Assembly: GCA_026393175.1 (NCBI GenBank) | Contig: JAPLAT010000396.1 | Location: 1-33,103, forward strand | Reading direction: 5' to 3' | DNA: 33,103 nucleotides | Source: Pseudonocardiales bacterium | Lineage (GTDB): Bacteria > Actinomycetota > Actinomycetes > Mycobacteriales > Pseudonocardiaceae | In this document: positions 23,533 through 32,644 of the stretch, one piece after another | Position numbering within the stretch: position 1 is the stretch's first letter | Layout: each line of letters begins with the position of its first letter | Program-made: the position numbers and the translations under genes | Notes under the pieces: model-generated | Databases searched by the model: none | Told to the model about the DNA's origin: nothing | What the model saw: the letters and a program-made list of their open reading frames with translations, nothing else

Positions 23533-24417
23533 TTAGGTCACCGCGATCCCCCGCTGCTCGAGCCACGGCGTGGGATTGATGTTTCCCCCGCCCGGCGCGA
23601 TCACCTCGAAGTGCAGGTGCGGCCCGGTGGACCGGCCCCGATTGCCGACCTCGGCGATGACCTGCCCGGCGGACACCCGCTGCCCGACCTCGACGAGCGT
23701 GCGGTCGATGTGGCCGTAGAGGGTGATCGTGCCGTCGGCGTGCCGCACACGCACCCACAGGCCGAAGCCGCTGGCCGGGCCGGAGTCGATCACCGTCCCG
23801 TCCAGAGGCGCTCGGATGGGGCTGCCGACGGGTGCGGCGACGTCGAGGCCCTTGTGCTGAGCGTCCCAGCGCGGGCCGTACCCGGAGGTGATCCGCCCGG
23901 TCATCATCTGCACGCCGCCGCCGGCCGTGCGAACGAGCTCGGCGGTCGCCCGGCGGGCCTCCTCCGCGAGATGGGCCTCCTCCGCGGCTCTGGCCTCCTC
24001 AGCAACGCGCGCGGCCTCCGCCCGGCGCGCCTCCTCCGCGGCCCGCTCGAGGTTCACCGCCTTGACCAGACTCTGGGCGTCCGCGATCGGCGGTTCGAGC
24101 GGCACCGGTACGGCGGCAGGAACGACGACGGCCGCGAGCGTCGGTGGGCCGGAGAGCGCCACTGCAGCGGACCGGAACATGTCCGTGTCGACGAGAGGCT
24201 CCGACGCGGCGAGAGCCGTCTCGCCCGCCAGCGCCAGGACACCGCCGGCGACGGTCGCGGCGACGAGGCGGAACGGGGCCGACGACGTCCCGGTCGCGAT
24301 CACGATGGTGGGAGCGTCGACGAGCCGGAGTCCGCGTGAGGCCGGTGCCCGGACAGGGGCCGGTCGGACTCGTGCGGCTTGCGCATGACGGCCACGGGGG
24401 GAGCGATGCCGTGCCAC
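23533..24417 (-). CDS. M23-family (LytM) peptidoglycan endopeptidase
   Basis: A 294-residue exported protein. A basic start and a hydrophobic segment (about residues 50-70) serve as signal or anchor. An Ala/Glu/Arg-rich coiled coil follows at about 123-160. The C-terminal M23 domain has zinc ligands H188 and D192 (HKGLD) and H269 (HLHFEV), with catalytic H236 and H267. All key residues are present, so it should cut peptide cross-bridges. GTG 24417 has AAAGGA about 6 nt before it. It ends 16 bp from the convergent ZIP gene. Operator H lies 75 bp upstream of the start. Confidence 0.92.
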   Translation of the reverse strand: MARHRSPRGRHAQAARVRPAPVRAPASRGLRLVDAPTIVIATGTSSAPFRLVAATVAGGVLALAGETALAASEPLVDTDMFRSAAVALSGPPTLAAVVVPAAVPVPLEPPIADAQSLVKAVNLERAAEEARRAEAARVAEEARAAEEAHLAEEARRATAELVRTAGGGVQMMTGRITSGYGPRWDAQHKGLDVAAPVGSPIRAPLDGTVIDSGPASGFGLWVRVRHADGTITLYGHIDRTLVEVGQRVSAGQVIAEVGNRGRSTGPHLHFEVIAPGGGNINPTPWLEQRGIAVT

Positions 24418-24491
24418 GAAGATCCTTTCCTGTCGGGCCGGCCTCCGACGCGGCGCACCCTCGGGAGTGCGCGGGTCGAGACCGGATCGTC

Positions 24492-24514
24492 ATCTACTGA
24501 CGAGGACAGTAACT
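24492..24514. promoter_or_regulatory. Island operator site H
   Basis: Left half ATCTAC at 24492-24497, 11-bp spacer beginning TGA and ending A, right half GTAACT at 24509-24514. It shares the CTACTGA opening with sites F and G. It lies upstream of the M23 peptidase gene on the minus strand. Confidence 0.5.
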
Positions 24515-24718
24515 CGCTCGGTCGACGTCGGTACCGACAGCAGGTCGTGGGAGCCGACCGGCGGCCGGCACGCGGCGAGCGGTGGTGCCACCGGCATCCG
24601 CTGAACCGCTCACCACGCCCGTCCCGGTCGGGATCGTCGCGTGTCACGGCGGGCTGCCGAGCCGATCCTCCCCCTCGCCTGCGCCGCCTCGTCACACCGC
24701 CGCGACAGGGCGCCGGTA

Positions 24719-24741
24719 AACTACTGAGATAATTAGTAGCA
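24719..24741. promoter_or_regulatory. Island operator site F overlapping a promoter -10 box
   Basis: Left half AACTAC at 24719-24724, 11-bp spacer beginning TGA and ending A, right half GTAGCA at 24736-24741. The spacer contains GATAAT (24728-24733), a good -10 box reading toward the zinc-ribbon and Lgt-like genes. Repressor bound here would cover the promoter. The 200 bp between sites H and F holds no other feature that I can see. Confidence 0.65.
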
Positions 24742-24757
24742 ACCCCGAGGAGGCGCT

Positions 24758-24793
24758 GTGGACAGCCGTGCGGCTCGCCCGCTGATCGGATGA
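24758..24793 (+). CDS. Upstream mini-ORF 1 (11 codons)
   Basis: GTG 24758 follows GAGGAGG (24747-24753) by 4 nt and reads M-D-S-R-A-A-R-P-L-I-G before TGA. Its stop overlaps the next ATG by 4 bp (ATGA). It carries the only strong ribosome binding site of the whole transcript leader. It may work as a leader peptide that loads ribosomes onto the following overlapping frames. Confidence 0.4.
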   Translation: MDSRAARPLIG

Positions 24794-24852
24794 CCACCGA
24801 CAAGTCCGTGGCCGCAAGATCGCCCGTCCCGGTCCGGCGGTACGCCCCGTGA
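24790..24852 (+). CDS. Upstream mini-ORF 2 (20 codons)
   Basis: ATG 24790 overlaps the stop of mini-ORF 1 by 4 bp, and its own stop overlaps GTG 24849 of the zinc-ribbon gene by 4 bp. The peptide is basic and proline-containing, M-T-T-D-K-S-V-A-A-R at the start and R-R-Y-A-P at the end. It has no ribosome binding site of its own, so translation would depend on coupling. Confidence 0.38.
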   Translation: MTTDKSVAARSPVPVRRYAP

Positions 24853-25214
24853 GCGCCTGGGTGGCGGTCCTGGTCTTCGCCGGCATCCCGGCGGGGATCT
24901 TCGGGACCATCTTCGCCGCGGTCGCCCTGACCAGCGGCGGCGAACGTCCGCACAACCCCTTCGCCGTCGTCGGTCTTGTCCGGGAGGGAGCGGGGTGCGT
25001 TGCCGGCACGGACGACGCGCAACGACGGGTGCACGAACCGCAACCGGGAACCGACCCGACGTGCTTCACCGCCCGATGCGCGGAGTGCGGCGAGGTCTAC
25101 CGCGACGGCGTGCACGACGTGCACTTCACGAGTGTGTGCCAGGGCGTCGACATCGTCACCTCGCAAGGGTGGCGCCTCGCCGGCCCCCGGCTGCGCTGCC
25201 CGCGGTGTCGATGA
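24849..25214 (+). CDS. Small membrane protein with zinc-ribbon-like cysteines
   Basis: A 121-residue protein. An N-terminal membrane helix (WVAVLVFAGIPAGIFGTIFAAVAL) is followed by a soluble part with Cys pairs CAEC and CPRC, the latter at the extreme C-terminus. Other Cys residues (EGAGCVAG, DPTCFTARC, SVCQG) may also bind metal or form disulfides. No named family recognised. GTG 24849 overlaps the preceding mini-ORF stop. The Lgt-like gene follows 45 bp later, so both belong to the operon behind operator F. Confidence 0.6.
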   Translation: MSAWVAVLVFAGIPAGIFGTIFAAVALTSGGERPHNPFAVVGLVREGAGCVAGTDDAQRRVHEPQPGTDPTCFTARCAECGEVYRDGVHDVHFTSVCQGVDIVTSQGWRLAGPRLRCPRCR

Positions 25215-25259
25215 CAGCACCCAGAGATCGACGGCAGACCGACCACGGAGGGCTGTGAC

Positions 25260-26579
25260 ATGGGCCGAGAACAGCGACGGCGAGCCGAGCGGCAGCGGCG
25301 CAGGCAGGCGCACCCGTCCACCACGACCGCCGGGACGGCGCGGGCGCCGGCCGCCGGGTCGCCGCCGGCGGCGGTCACCGACGCGGTCCTCCGGGAGTTG
25401 CGACGGCGCGACAGCCCGCCGACAGCGACCCCGCGGCCGAGAGACCAGCAGCGCCCGACCGGCACCTCGACATCCGGCTCTCCGGCACCAGCTCCCGTGG
25501 TGACGGTCACGTCGACTTTGCAGGCGACCCGCGCGGACTGCGGACCGGTCGAGGGTCTCGACCCGCAGGCCCTCGGCGTCACTCTGACCTTTGACACCCC
25601 GGCGGACGGTGAACTGTACCCGCTCACGGTGCGGTTCACCGGCCGCCGGACGGGCGCGGCGGACCCGCCCGCCCCAGGGGACACCTTCGACGTCGTCGAC
25701 ACCATCGCCCACGTGATCCCGGGCAGCGGCACCGTGTCGCTGACCCGGCGCATCGAGGGCATCGCCGTCGGCGACTGGACCGTGCACGCCGTCCCCGTCG
25801 TCGACAGCGACTCCCCTGTGGACCGGGCCGTCCCTCAGCCGGCCCGGGTCGACGCGAGCACCGGCTACGCCCCGATCGTCCGGGTGCGCGCGCCCGGGGT
25901 CCGCATCGGCGCCTGGCCCGCGCTCGTCGGGTCCGGTGCCGCCGCCGCCTTGGCACTCCAGGGCCTCTTCGCGTCCCGGTTCAGCCTGCCCACCGGCCCG
26001 GTACTGGGGCTCTCGCTCGTCGCCTGCCTGCTCGGCCTGCTCGGCGCGCGGGTGTACTACCGGGTCGAACACCCGCGGCGGCAGGGGGCGCCCGCGCAAC
26101 GCGGGATGTGTATCCAGGGTTTCGTACTGGCCGCCGTCGGGGCCGTCGTGGTGGGCGCACTGCTGCTCGGCCTCCCGGTCGGCCGACTATTGGACGTGAC
26201 CGCGCCGGGCCTCATGGGCGGCATGGCGATCGGCCGGGTGGGTTGCTTCCTCGGTGGGTGCTGCGCCGGCCGGCCGACGGCCTCCCGCTGGGGGCGTTGG
26301 TCATCGGATCGGCGACTCGGCACCCGCCGGATACCCACACAGCTGCTCGAGTCGGCGCTGGCCGTGCTGATCGGCTCCGTCGCGAGCGCCGCACTCACCG
26401 TGGCCGACCCCGTCCCGGCGGGTGCGGTGTTCGTCGCCGCCGTCGCGGCGTACACGTTCGGGCGGCAACTGCTCTTCCCGCTACGGTCCCTCCCCCGGCA
26501 CACGCGGTACGGGCGGCCTCTCGTGATGCTGTCGACCGGTGTCGCGTTCGTCGTCGCGGTGTTGATACCGCTGGTATAG
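25260..26579 (+). CDS. Lgt-like prolipoprotein diacylglyceryl transferase family protein with N-terminal extension (copy 1)
   Basis: A 439-residue protein. Residues 1-80 are very basic and then Pro/Thr-rich. Residues about 85-200 look like a beta-rich domain (TLQATRADCGP to WTVHAVPVV). From about 220 follow several membrane helices with a divergent Lgt signature: GRVGCFLGGCCAGRPT where Lgt has GRxGNFxNGExxG, then RIPTQLLES for the Lgt PTQLYE region. Lgt attaches diacylglycerol to lipoprotein cysteines. Cys at the normal Asn and Glu positions marks a distinct subfamily whose reaction I cannot assign. The ribosome binding site GGAG lies before ATG 25260. A paralogue of the same layout is at 29520. 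Confidence 0.75.
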   Translation: MGREQRRRAERQRRRQAHPSTTTAGTARAPAAGSPPAAVTDAVLRELRRRDSPPTATPRPRDQQRPTGTSTSGSPAPAPVVTVTSTLQATRADCGPVEGLDPQALGVTLTFDTPADGELYPLTVRFTGRRTGAADPPAPGDTFDVVDTIAHVIPGSGTVSLTRRIEGIAVGDWTVHAVPVVDSDSPVDRAVPQPARVDASTGYAPIVRVRAPGVRIGAWPALVGSGAAAALALQGLFASRFSLPTGPVLGLSLVACLLGLLGARVYYRVEHPRRQGAPAQRGMCIQGFVLAAVGAVVVGALLLGLPVGRLLDVTAPGLMGGMAIGRVGCFLGGCCAGRPTASRWGRWSSDRRLGTRRIPTQLLESALAVLIGSVASAALTVADPVPAGAVFVAAVAAYTFGRQLLFPLRSLPRHTRYGRPLVMLSTGVAFVVAVLIPLV

Positions 26580-26592
26580 CGGGTGAGCCCGC
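26579..26592. terminator. Short GC hairpin after the first Lgt-like gene
   Basis: GCGGG at 26579-26583 and CCCGC at 26588-26592 flank a 4-nt loop, right at the stop codon in the 84-bp convergent gap before the rhodanese gene. A second, looser hairpin built on GCCGGC arms follows toward 26660. There is no T-tract, so this is a weak call. Confidence 0.35.
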
Positions 26593-26663
26593 TCGACCTG
26601 GTGGCCAAGGGGTGGGGGCCGGCTCGCGCATGAGGGCGCGGTCGCCGGGCCGGCACGAGCGGC

Positions 26664-27059
26664 TCAGGGCTCCTCGACCGGCCGCCCCGCCGCGAGCCAG
26701 GCCACCATTCCTCCGGCCAGGTCGACGACATCCGTGTAGCGCAGTCCGACCAGCGTGTCGGCGGCGATCGAGCTCATCCAGCCGGTCCGGCAGTAGACCG
26801 CCAGCGGCGTGGCGCGATCGGCGGGCAGCTCGGCCACCTGCTCGCGGATCCGGTCGAAGGGGATCGTGGCGTCCGTACCGGGAAGCTCTCCTTCGTCGGG
26901 CACGTGCACGTTCACGACGACGCGGTCTCCCGTCTCCGCGGCGAACGCCGCCGGGTTCAGCAGGCGTGCCGGTGGCGGCACCGACACCGGAGCGGTGCCG
27001 CATGCGGTGAGCGGGAACAGGAGAGGGAGAGTGATCAGCGACCTGCGACGGAGAGCCAC
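26664..27059 (-). CDS. Rhodanese-like lipoprotein
   Basis: A 131-residue lipoprotein with lipobox LTAC (C20). The rest is a single rhodanese domain whose active-site loop is YCRTGWMSS (C90). Such domains carry or transfer sulfane sulfur, or bind thiols; the extracytoplasmic place is unusual and suggests sulfur or copper chemistry outside the cell. GTG 27059 is the natural start because the basic-hydrophobic signal begins there. It lies 2 bp after the ferric-reductase-like gene on the same strand, third in an operon headed by a multicopper oxidase. Confidence 0.82.
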   Translation of the reverse strand: MALRRRSLITLPLLFPLTACGTAPVSVPPPARLLNPAAFAAETGDRVVVNVHVPDEGELPGTDATIPFDRIREQVAELPADRATPLAVYCRTGWMSSIAADTLVGLRYTDVVDLAGGMVAWLAAGRPVEEP

Positions 27060-27061
27060 GT

Positions 27062-27773
27062 TCAGACCCCCGCCATCCGGGCGGCGCGGCGCCGCACGAG
27101 CGAGGCGAACGCCACTGCCTGCAGCACCAGCACAACCACGCCCAGCGCCACCAGCGGGAGCCGGAACCAGTTCGGCGACGGCACTCCCGCGTGGAAGGAG
27201 GGCGCGTAGTGCAGGAACAGGAAGTAGGCGGAATGCAGCACGGACAGATGGAACACGGTGTAGGCCCCCGAGTGCAGCCACTTCCACGCCGCCGGACCGA
27301 GGCGGCGCAGCGCCCGGTCGGTCGAGGTGACGGCGAGCAGGAGCAACCAGCCGACGGCCACCAACCCGATGGCGTTGGCCAGCCCGAAACCCGGTTCCCA
27401 GCGGGCAACGTAGCCAAGTTGGGGGATGTACTCGAACCCGAACAGGCGTCCGAGGTCCCACCTTGCCCAACCGTTGATCACCAGCAGGGCGTGCAGCGAC
27501 GCGGCCAGCGCCGCCCACACGCCCAACTGGCGCCGCCACGGCAACAGCCGACCCGCCGCAACCGACAGCTTGGCCGCCGGCCCGAGGGCGAGGGTGACGG
27601 TGAGCAGCACGAACGCGGTGTCCCCGACCGCACGCCACAATCGCATGTCGGCGACCCATTCGGGCCGGCTCGCCCAGAACAGCCCGACCAGCAGCCCCGC
27701 CACCAGCGAGACGACCACGTGACGACCTGCCACCGCGCCCCGCCTCGACCGGTCCAGGACCGCCGCCCGCCCC

Positions 27774-27784
<11 letters not shown>
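27062..27784 (-). CDS. Ferric-reductase-like transmembrane protein (cytochrome b type)
   Basis: A 240-residue membrane protein with about six helices. His residues fit haem-b ligands of the ferric-reductase-like transmembrane family: SLHALLVINGW in one helix and LHSGAYTVFHLSVLHSAYFLF in another. No flavin or NAD domain is fused, as in YedZ/MsrQ-like proteins. It could pass electrons across the membrane to a partner outside, for example the neighbouring oxidase or a repair enzyme. ATG 27784 overlaps the multicopper oxidase stop by 11 bp, so the two are tightly coupled. Confidence 0.82.
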
Positions 27785-29303
<1,519 letters not shown>

Positions 29304-29432
29304 GCGGTCGTCCTTTCGCCTTCATCCTGATCGGCTGGCGAACGCGGAACCTGGGCGCGACCGCAGGTTCGCCCCGCGGTCGGTCCACCGGAGCTCGCCT
29401 CCGGCCGGGTCCGCCACTACTGCCACTGCAAC

Positions 29433-29455
29433 TACTACTGACTAACATAGTAGAA
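29433..29455. promoter_or_regulatory. Island operator site G in a divergent promoter region
   Basis: Left half TACTAC at 29433-29438, 11-bp spacer beginning TGA and ending A, right half GTAGAA at 29450-29455. It sits in the 216-bp gap between the multicopper oxidase operon (minus) and the second Lgt-like gene (plus). The spacer offers -10-like TAACAT on one strand and TATGTT on the other, so one bound repressor could close both promoters. Confidence 0.65.
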
Positions 29456-29519
29456 ACGGCGATGCCCCGAGGTCGGGGCAGGCGGGCACGTGATGGCTGC
29501 GACGAGAGGGGTGTGGTCA

Positions 29520-30812
29520 ATGGGTCGCGACGAACGTCGTCGTGAGAAGCGGCGTCGACGCCGCACGACGCGACAGGCCGCGCGCAAGCCCGAGGGACGG
29601 CCGCAGCCCCCGCTCGGCGCGCGATCGGCGGACGCCGACCCCGCCGCAGTGTCACCTGACGTCATTGCACCCGACCGCGGCGCTCCCTCCGACGGCGACG
29701 ACCCGGCCCGAGCCGACCCGCCCGCCGGACGACTCGTCGTGTCCCGGCTGGAGACGACCATCGTGAACTGCGAGCTCCTCGAGAACCACCAGCCGCAGGC
29801 CCTCGGCATGACCTACACCTGGGACCCGGACGGGTACGACTGCCCGCGGCCGCTGACGGTCCGGTTCACCGGGTCGCGCGTCGGTGGTCGTGCAGTGCCC
29901 GGGCACAGGGATGCGTTCGACGTGACCGAGACCGTCGACGAGGCGCTGCCCCGAACCGGACGGATCACCCTCACCCGCCGGGTCGAGGGACTCGCCGCGG
30001 GCACGTGGGCGGTCGCCGCCGAACCGGTGCCCGACCAGCACCAGCCCGACGCCGCGGTGCCTGCTCCGGCCCGCGCGGAGGGCCGGTTGTGGGTCGCCGC
30101 GTTCGTCCGCGCCCAGGCGCCGGGGGCGCGGATCGGCGCCTGGCCGGCGCTGGTGGCGCTCGGGGTGCTGGTCGGCCTGCTCACGATGCTCGCGCTCGCC
30201 GCGGTGACCGGGCTGCCGGTCGCGCCGGTACTCGGCCTGGCTGTCGTGGCGTGCCTCGCGGGGCTCGGCGGCGCACGGGTCTACTTCGCCGCAGAGCAGG
30301 CGTTGCGCGGGTCGCCGGTGTGGCGACGGCGCGGGATGTGCCTGCAGGGATTCGTCCTGGCCGCGCTGCTCACCGTCGTGGGCGGCGCAGCACTCGCCGG
30401 CCTGCCGGTCGGGACGGTCGCCGACATCACGGCCGCCGGTCTTGTGTCGGGCGTTGCCGTCGGCCGGGTCGGGTGCTTCCTCGGCGGGTGCTGTGCCGGA
30501 CGACCGACGAGTTCCCGCTTCGGCGTCTGGTCCTCCGACCGGCGACTCGGAGTCCGCCGAGTGCCGACCCAGCTCCTGGAGTCGGCCCTGGCGGCGGTGC
30601 TCGGGGTGATCGCGGTGCTCGTCCTGGCCGGCGGTCCTCCGCGGGCCGGCGGCGTCGTCGCTGTGACCATCCTGGCCGTCTACGCGATCGGTCGACAGGT
30701 GCTGCTGTCCCTGCGCGCGCTCCCGCGACGGACGACCTGGGGCCAGGCGGCCGTGGTGGTCCTCGCCGTGGCTGCGCTCGTCGTGGCCGTCACGCTCGGC
30801 GGCGGCGGATGA
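29520..30812 (+). CDS. Lgt-like prolipoprotein diacylglyceryl transferase family protein with N-terminal extension (copy 2)
   Basis: A 430-residue paralogue of the protein at 25260 with the same order: a strongly basic start (RDERRREKRRRRR), a Pro/Ala-rich linker, a beta-rich domain with a conserved Cys (TTIVNCELL), then membrane helices with GRVGCFLGGCCAGRPT and RVPTQLLESALA. The signature is nearly identical to copy 1, while the N-terminal domains have diverged, so this is an old duplication rather than a recent one. Reaction uncertain: related to lipoprotein diacylglycerol transfer but with Cys in place of the usual Asn and Glu. ATG 29520 is preceded by GAGGGG. A response regulator gene follows 32 bp downstream. 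Confidence 0.75.
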   Translation: MGRDERRREKRRRRRTTRQAARKPEGRPQPPLGARSADADPAAVSPDVIAPDRGAPSDGDDPARADPPAGRLVVSRLETTIVNCELLENHQPQALGMTYTWDPDGYDCPRPLTVRFTGSRVGGRAVPGHRDAFDVTETVDEALPRTGRITLTRRVEGLAAGTWAVAAEPVPDQHQPDAAVPAPARAEGRLWVAAFVRAQAPGARIGAWPALVALGVLVGLLTMLALAAVTGLPVAPVLGLAVVACLAGLGGARVYFAAEQALRGSPVWRRRGMCLQGFVLAALLTVVGGAALAGLPVGTVADITAAGLVSGVAVGRVGCFLGGCCAGRPTSSRFGVWSSDRRLGVRRVPTQLLESALAAVLGVIAVLVLAGGPPRAGGVVAVTILAVYAIGRQVLLSLRALPRRTTWGQAAVVVLAVAALVVAVTLGGGG

Positions 30813-30844
30813 GGTCGCCGGGCCGGGCATCAGCGGGCTGAGGG

Positions 30845-31570
30845 ATGGCCAGAATGCTCGTCGTCGAGGACGACGTCGCCACCGCCACCGCCCTGCGGCA
30901 TGTCCTGGAGCGACACGGCCACCAGGTGACGGTGGCCCACACGGGGTCCGCCGCTCTGTCGGCGGCCGGGAACGAACCCCCGGACCTCGTCCTGCTCGAT
31001 CTCGGGTTGCCGGACCTCGACGGCATCGAGGTGTGCCGCCGGTTGCGCTCGACGCTGCCCGACGTCGTCATCGTGATGCTCTCCGGCCGAGCGGGCGAGA
31101 TGGATGTGGTGGTCGGCCTGGAGGTCGGCGCGGACGACTACCTGGCGAAACCGGTGGGCGCAGACGAGCTGCTGGCGCGCCTGCACGCTCACCTGCGCCG
31201 GGCCGAGCCGCGCACGATCCCGGGGACGACTCTCTCCGTCGGGTCGCTGACCCTCGACACGGACGCACGCCAGGCGTGTGTGGCGGGACGGCCGATGCCG
31301 CTGCGCCGCAAGGAGTTCGACCTGCTCGCCCGTCTCGCCGCCGAGCCGGGTGTCGCGGTGGCGCGGGCGACGCTCATGGCCGAGGTGTGGGACGAGCACT
31401 GGTTCGGGCCCACCAAGACACTCGACGTGCACGTGGCATCGCTGCGCCGGAAGTTGGCGGCGTCGGGCGCGGACACACCGCGCATCGTCACGCTGCGCCG
31501 GCACGGCTACCGGCTCGACGCCGATCCTTCTGACCTCGGCAACCGTGAGGGAAATCGGACGTGCCGCTGA
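30845..31570 (+). CDS. OmpR/PhoB-family response regulator, no adjacent kinase
   Basis: A 241-residue two-component regulator. The receiver domain has acidic pair D9/D10, phospho-acceptor D52 (LLDLGLPDLDG) and K102 (LAKPVG). The C-terminal winged-helix domain includes RRKEFDLLARLA and TLDVHVASLRRKL, with the wing RHGYRLD. It should bind DNA repeats when phosphorylated. No histidine kinase gene is in the window. It follows the second Lgt-like gene by 32 bp and may be transcribed with it from operator G, or separately. Confidence 0.93.
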   Translation: MARMLVVEDDVATATALRHVLERHGHQVTVAHTGSAALSAAGNEPPDLVLLDLGLPDLDGIEVCRRLRSTLPDVVIVMLSGRAGEMDVVVGLEVGADDYLAKPVGADELLARLHAHLRRAEPRTIPGTTLSVGSLTLDTDARQACVAGRPMPLRRKEFDLLARLAAEPGVAVARATLMAEVWDEHWFGPTKTLDVHVASLRRKLAASGADTPRIVTLRRHGYRLDADPSDLGNREGNRTCR

Positions 31571-31675
31571 TCCCGCGGCGGATTTTGCCGCTTGCTTGCC
31601 CGGAACGCACCGATCGGTTGCGGGGCCCTGCCTACCGTCGAGCACGACCCTGACGACCGAAGGATGACGCCCACC

Positions 31676-32605
31676 ATGAGCACCGCGAGACCTCCGCGAC
31701 TGACCATCGTGTACCGCTCCGCCGACGCCGAGAACGCGAAGCCCAGGCCGCGGTACTACAGCAAGGACCTGGCTCTGGCGTCGATCCTCCGGTCGGCCGA
31801 GGCCCTGCCACAACCGCCGCGGTTCGTGTTCCTCAACGACGGCGCCCTGCCCGCCGAGCGCCTGGCGCTGATGGAACGTCACGGTGAGGTCGTCCCGATC
31901 GACGGCGGCAGCAACCGGGCATCGTTCCGGACCGCCGTGGCGCGTCAGGCCGCCCTGTGCGACGACCACGACTTCGTGTGGTTCGCCGAGGACGACTACC
32001 TCTACCGAGCTGAGGCGTTGACGTCGCTGACGGCGGCCGCGACGGCCTTCCCGGAGGCCGACTACTTCGCCCTCTACGGATCCGCCGCCCTGGACACCGA
32101 CGCCGGGCGGCACCGCTCCGCGTTGCGGCCCCAGGCGGGCGCGGAGGGCGACCCGAACCCACGCCCGGCCGGGTCGGCGATGTGGTTCCGCGCTCATTCG
32201 ACGACGAGCACCTTCGGCGTGCGGGGCCGGGCGCTGCGCGAGGACGCGGCGCTGCTGCGCCTCATGCCGTACACGGGCGGGGCCTGGGACGCCGCGACCT
32301 GCCTGGCACTGCAGGGATACCTGCCCTACCCGGTGTCCGAGATCCTGCCCCGCGGCGACGGCGTGACGGCGCGGACGGTGCTGCGCGCGGCGGTCCGGGT
32401 TGCCGCCGACATCGAGTCGACGCTCCGCCCGACCCGCCGACGCATCCTCCTGGGCGCCGACCCGGAACTGATCCACCACATGGAGGTCAACGACCCCACG
32501 ACGCGGACCCCGCCCAGCGCGTCCACGCTGCGAACGCACTGGGCGCACGTCGCCGCGGAGACTCGCTTCTGGGCGGCGGACCGCACGTCGCTCGTCGTCG
32601 GTTGA
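31676..32605 (+). CDS. Glycosyltransferase-like protein (GT-A type), function unknown
   Basis: About 309 residues. The sequence opens LTIVYRSADAE, then FVFLNDG, and has an acidic metal-binding-like motif WFAEDDYLY (E105, D106, D107), as in GT-A nucleotide-sugar transferases. A later stretch (GGAWDAATCLALQGYLPYP) may form the acceptor side. No signal peptide or membrane helix, so cytoplasmic. The sugar and acceptor are unknown. ATG 31676 is chosen with AAGGATG upstream; ATG 31664 is an alternative adding four residues. It is separated from the response regulator by 105 bp and has no island operator. Confidence 0.6.
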   Translation: MSTARPPRLTIVYRSADAENAKPRPRYYSKDLALASILRSAEALPQPPRFVFLNDGALPAERLALMERHGEVVPIDGGSNRASFRTAVARQAALCDDHDFVWFAEDDYLYRAEALTSLTAAATAFPEADYFALYGSAALDTDAGRHRSALRPQAGAEGDPNPRPAGSAMWFRAHSTTSTFGVRGRALREDAALLRLMPYTGGAWDAATCLALQGYLPYPVSEILPRGDGVTARTVLRAAVRVAADIESTLRPTRRRILLGADPELIHHMEVNDPTTRTPPSASTLRTHWAHVAAETRFWAADRTSLVVG

Positions 32606-32644
32606 TCGCGGGCGCCGACGACGAGCGAAAATGGCGCACCTCGC

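Noticed and set aside
24300-26099. Minus-strand frame of 599 codons across operators F and H and the first Lgt-like gene
   Set aside because: It crosses several intergenic control regions and gives a compositionally biased product without domains.
30830-32548. Minus-strand frame of 572 codons opposite the response regulator and glycosyltransferase genes
   Set aside because: No motifs, and both plus-strand genes beneath it have clear family features.
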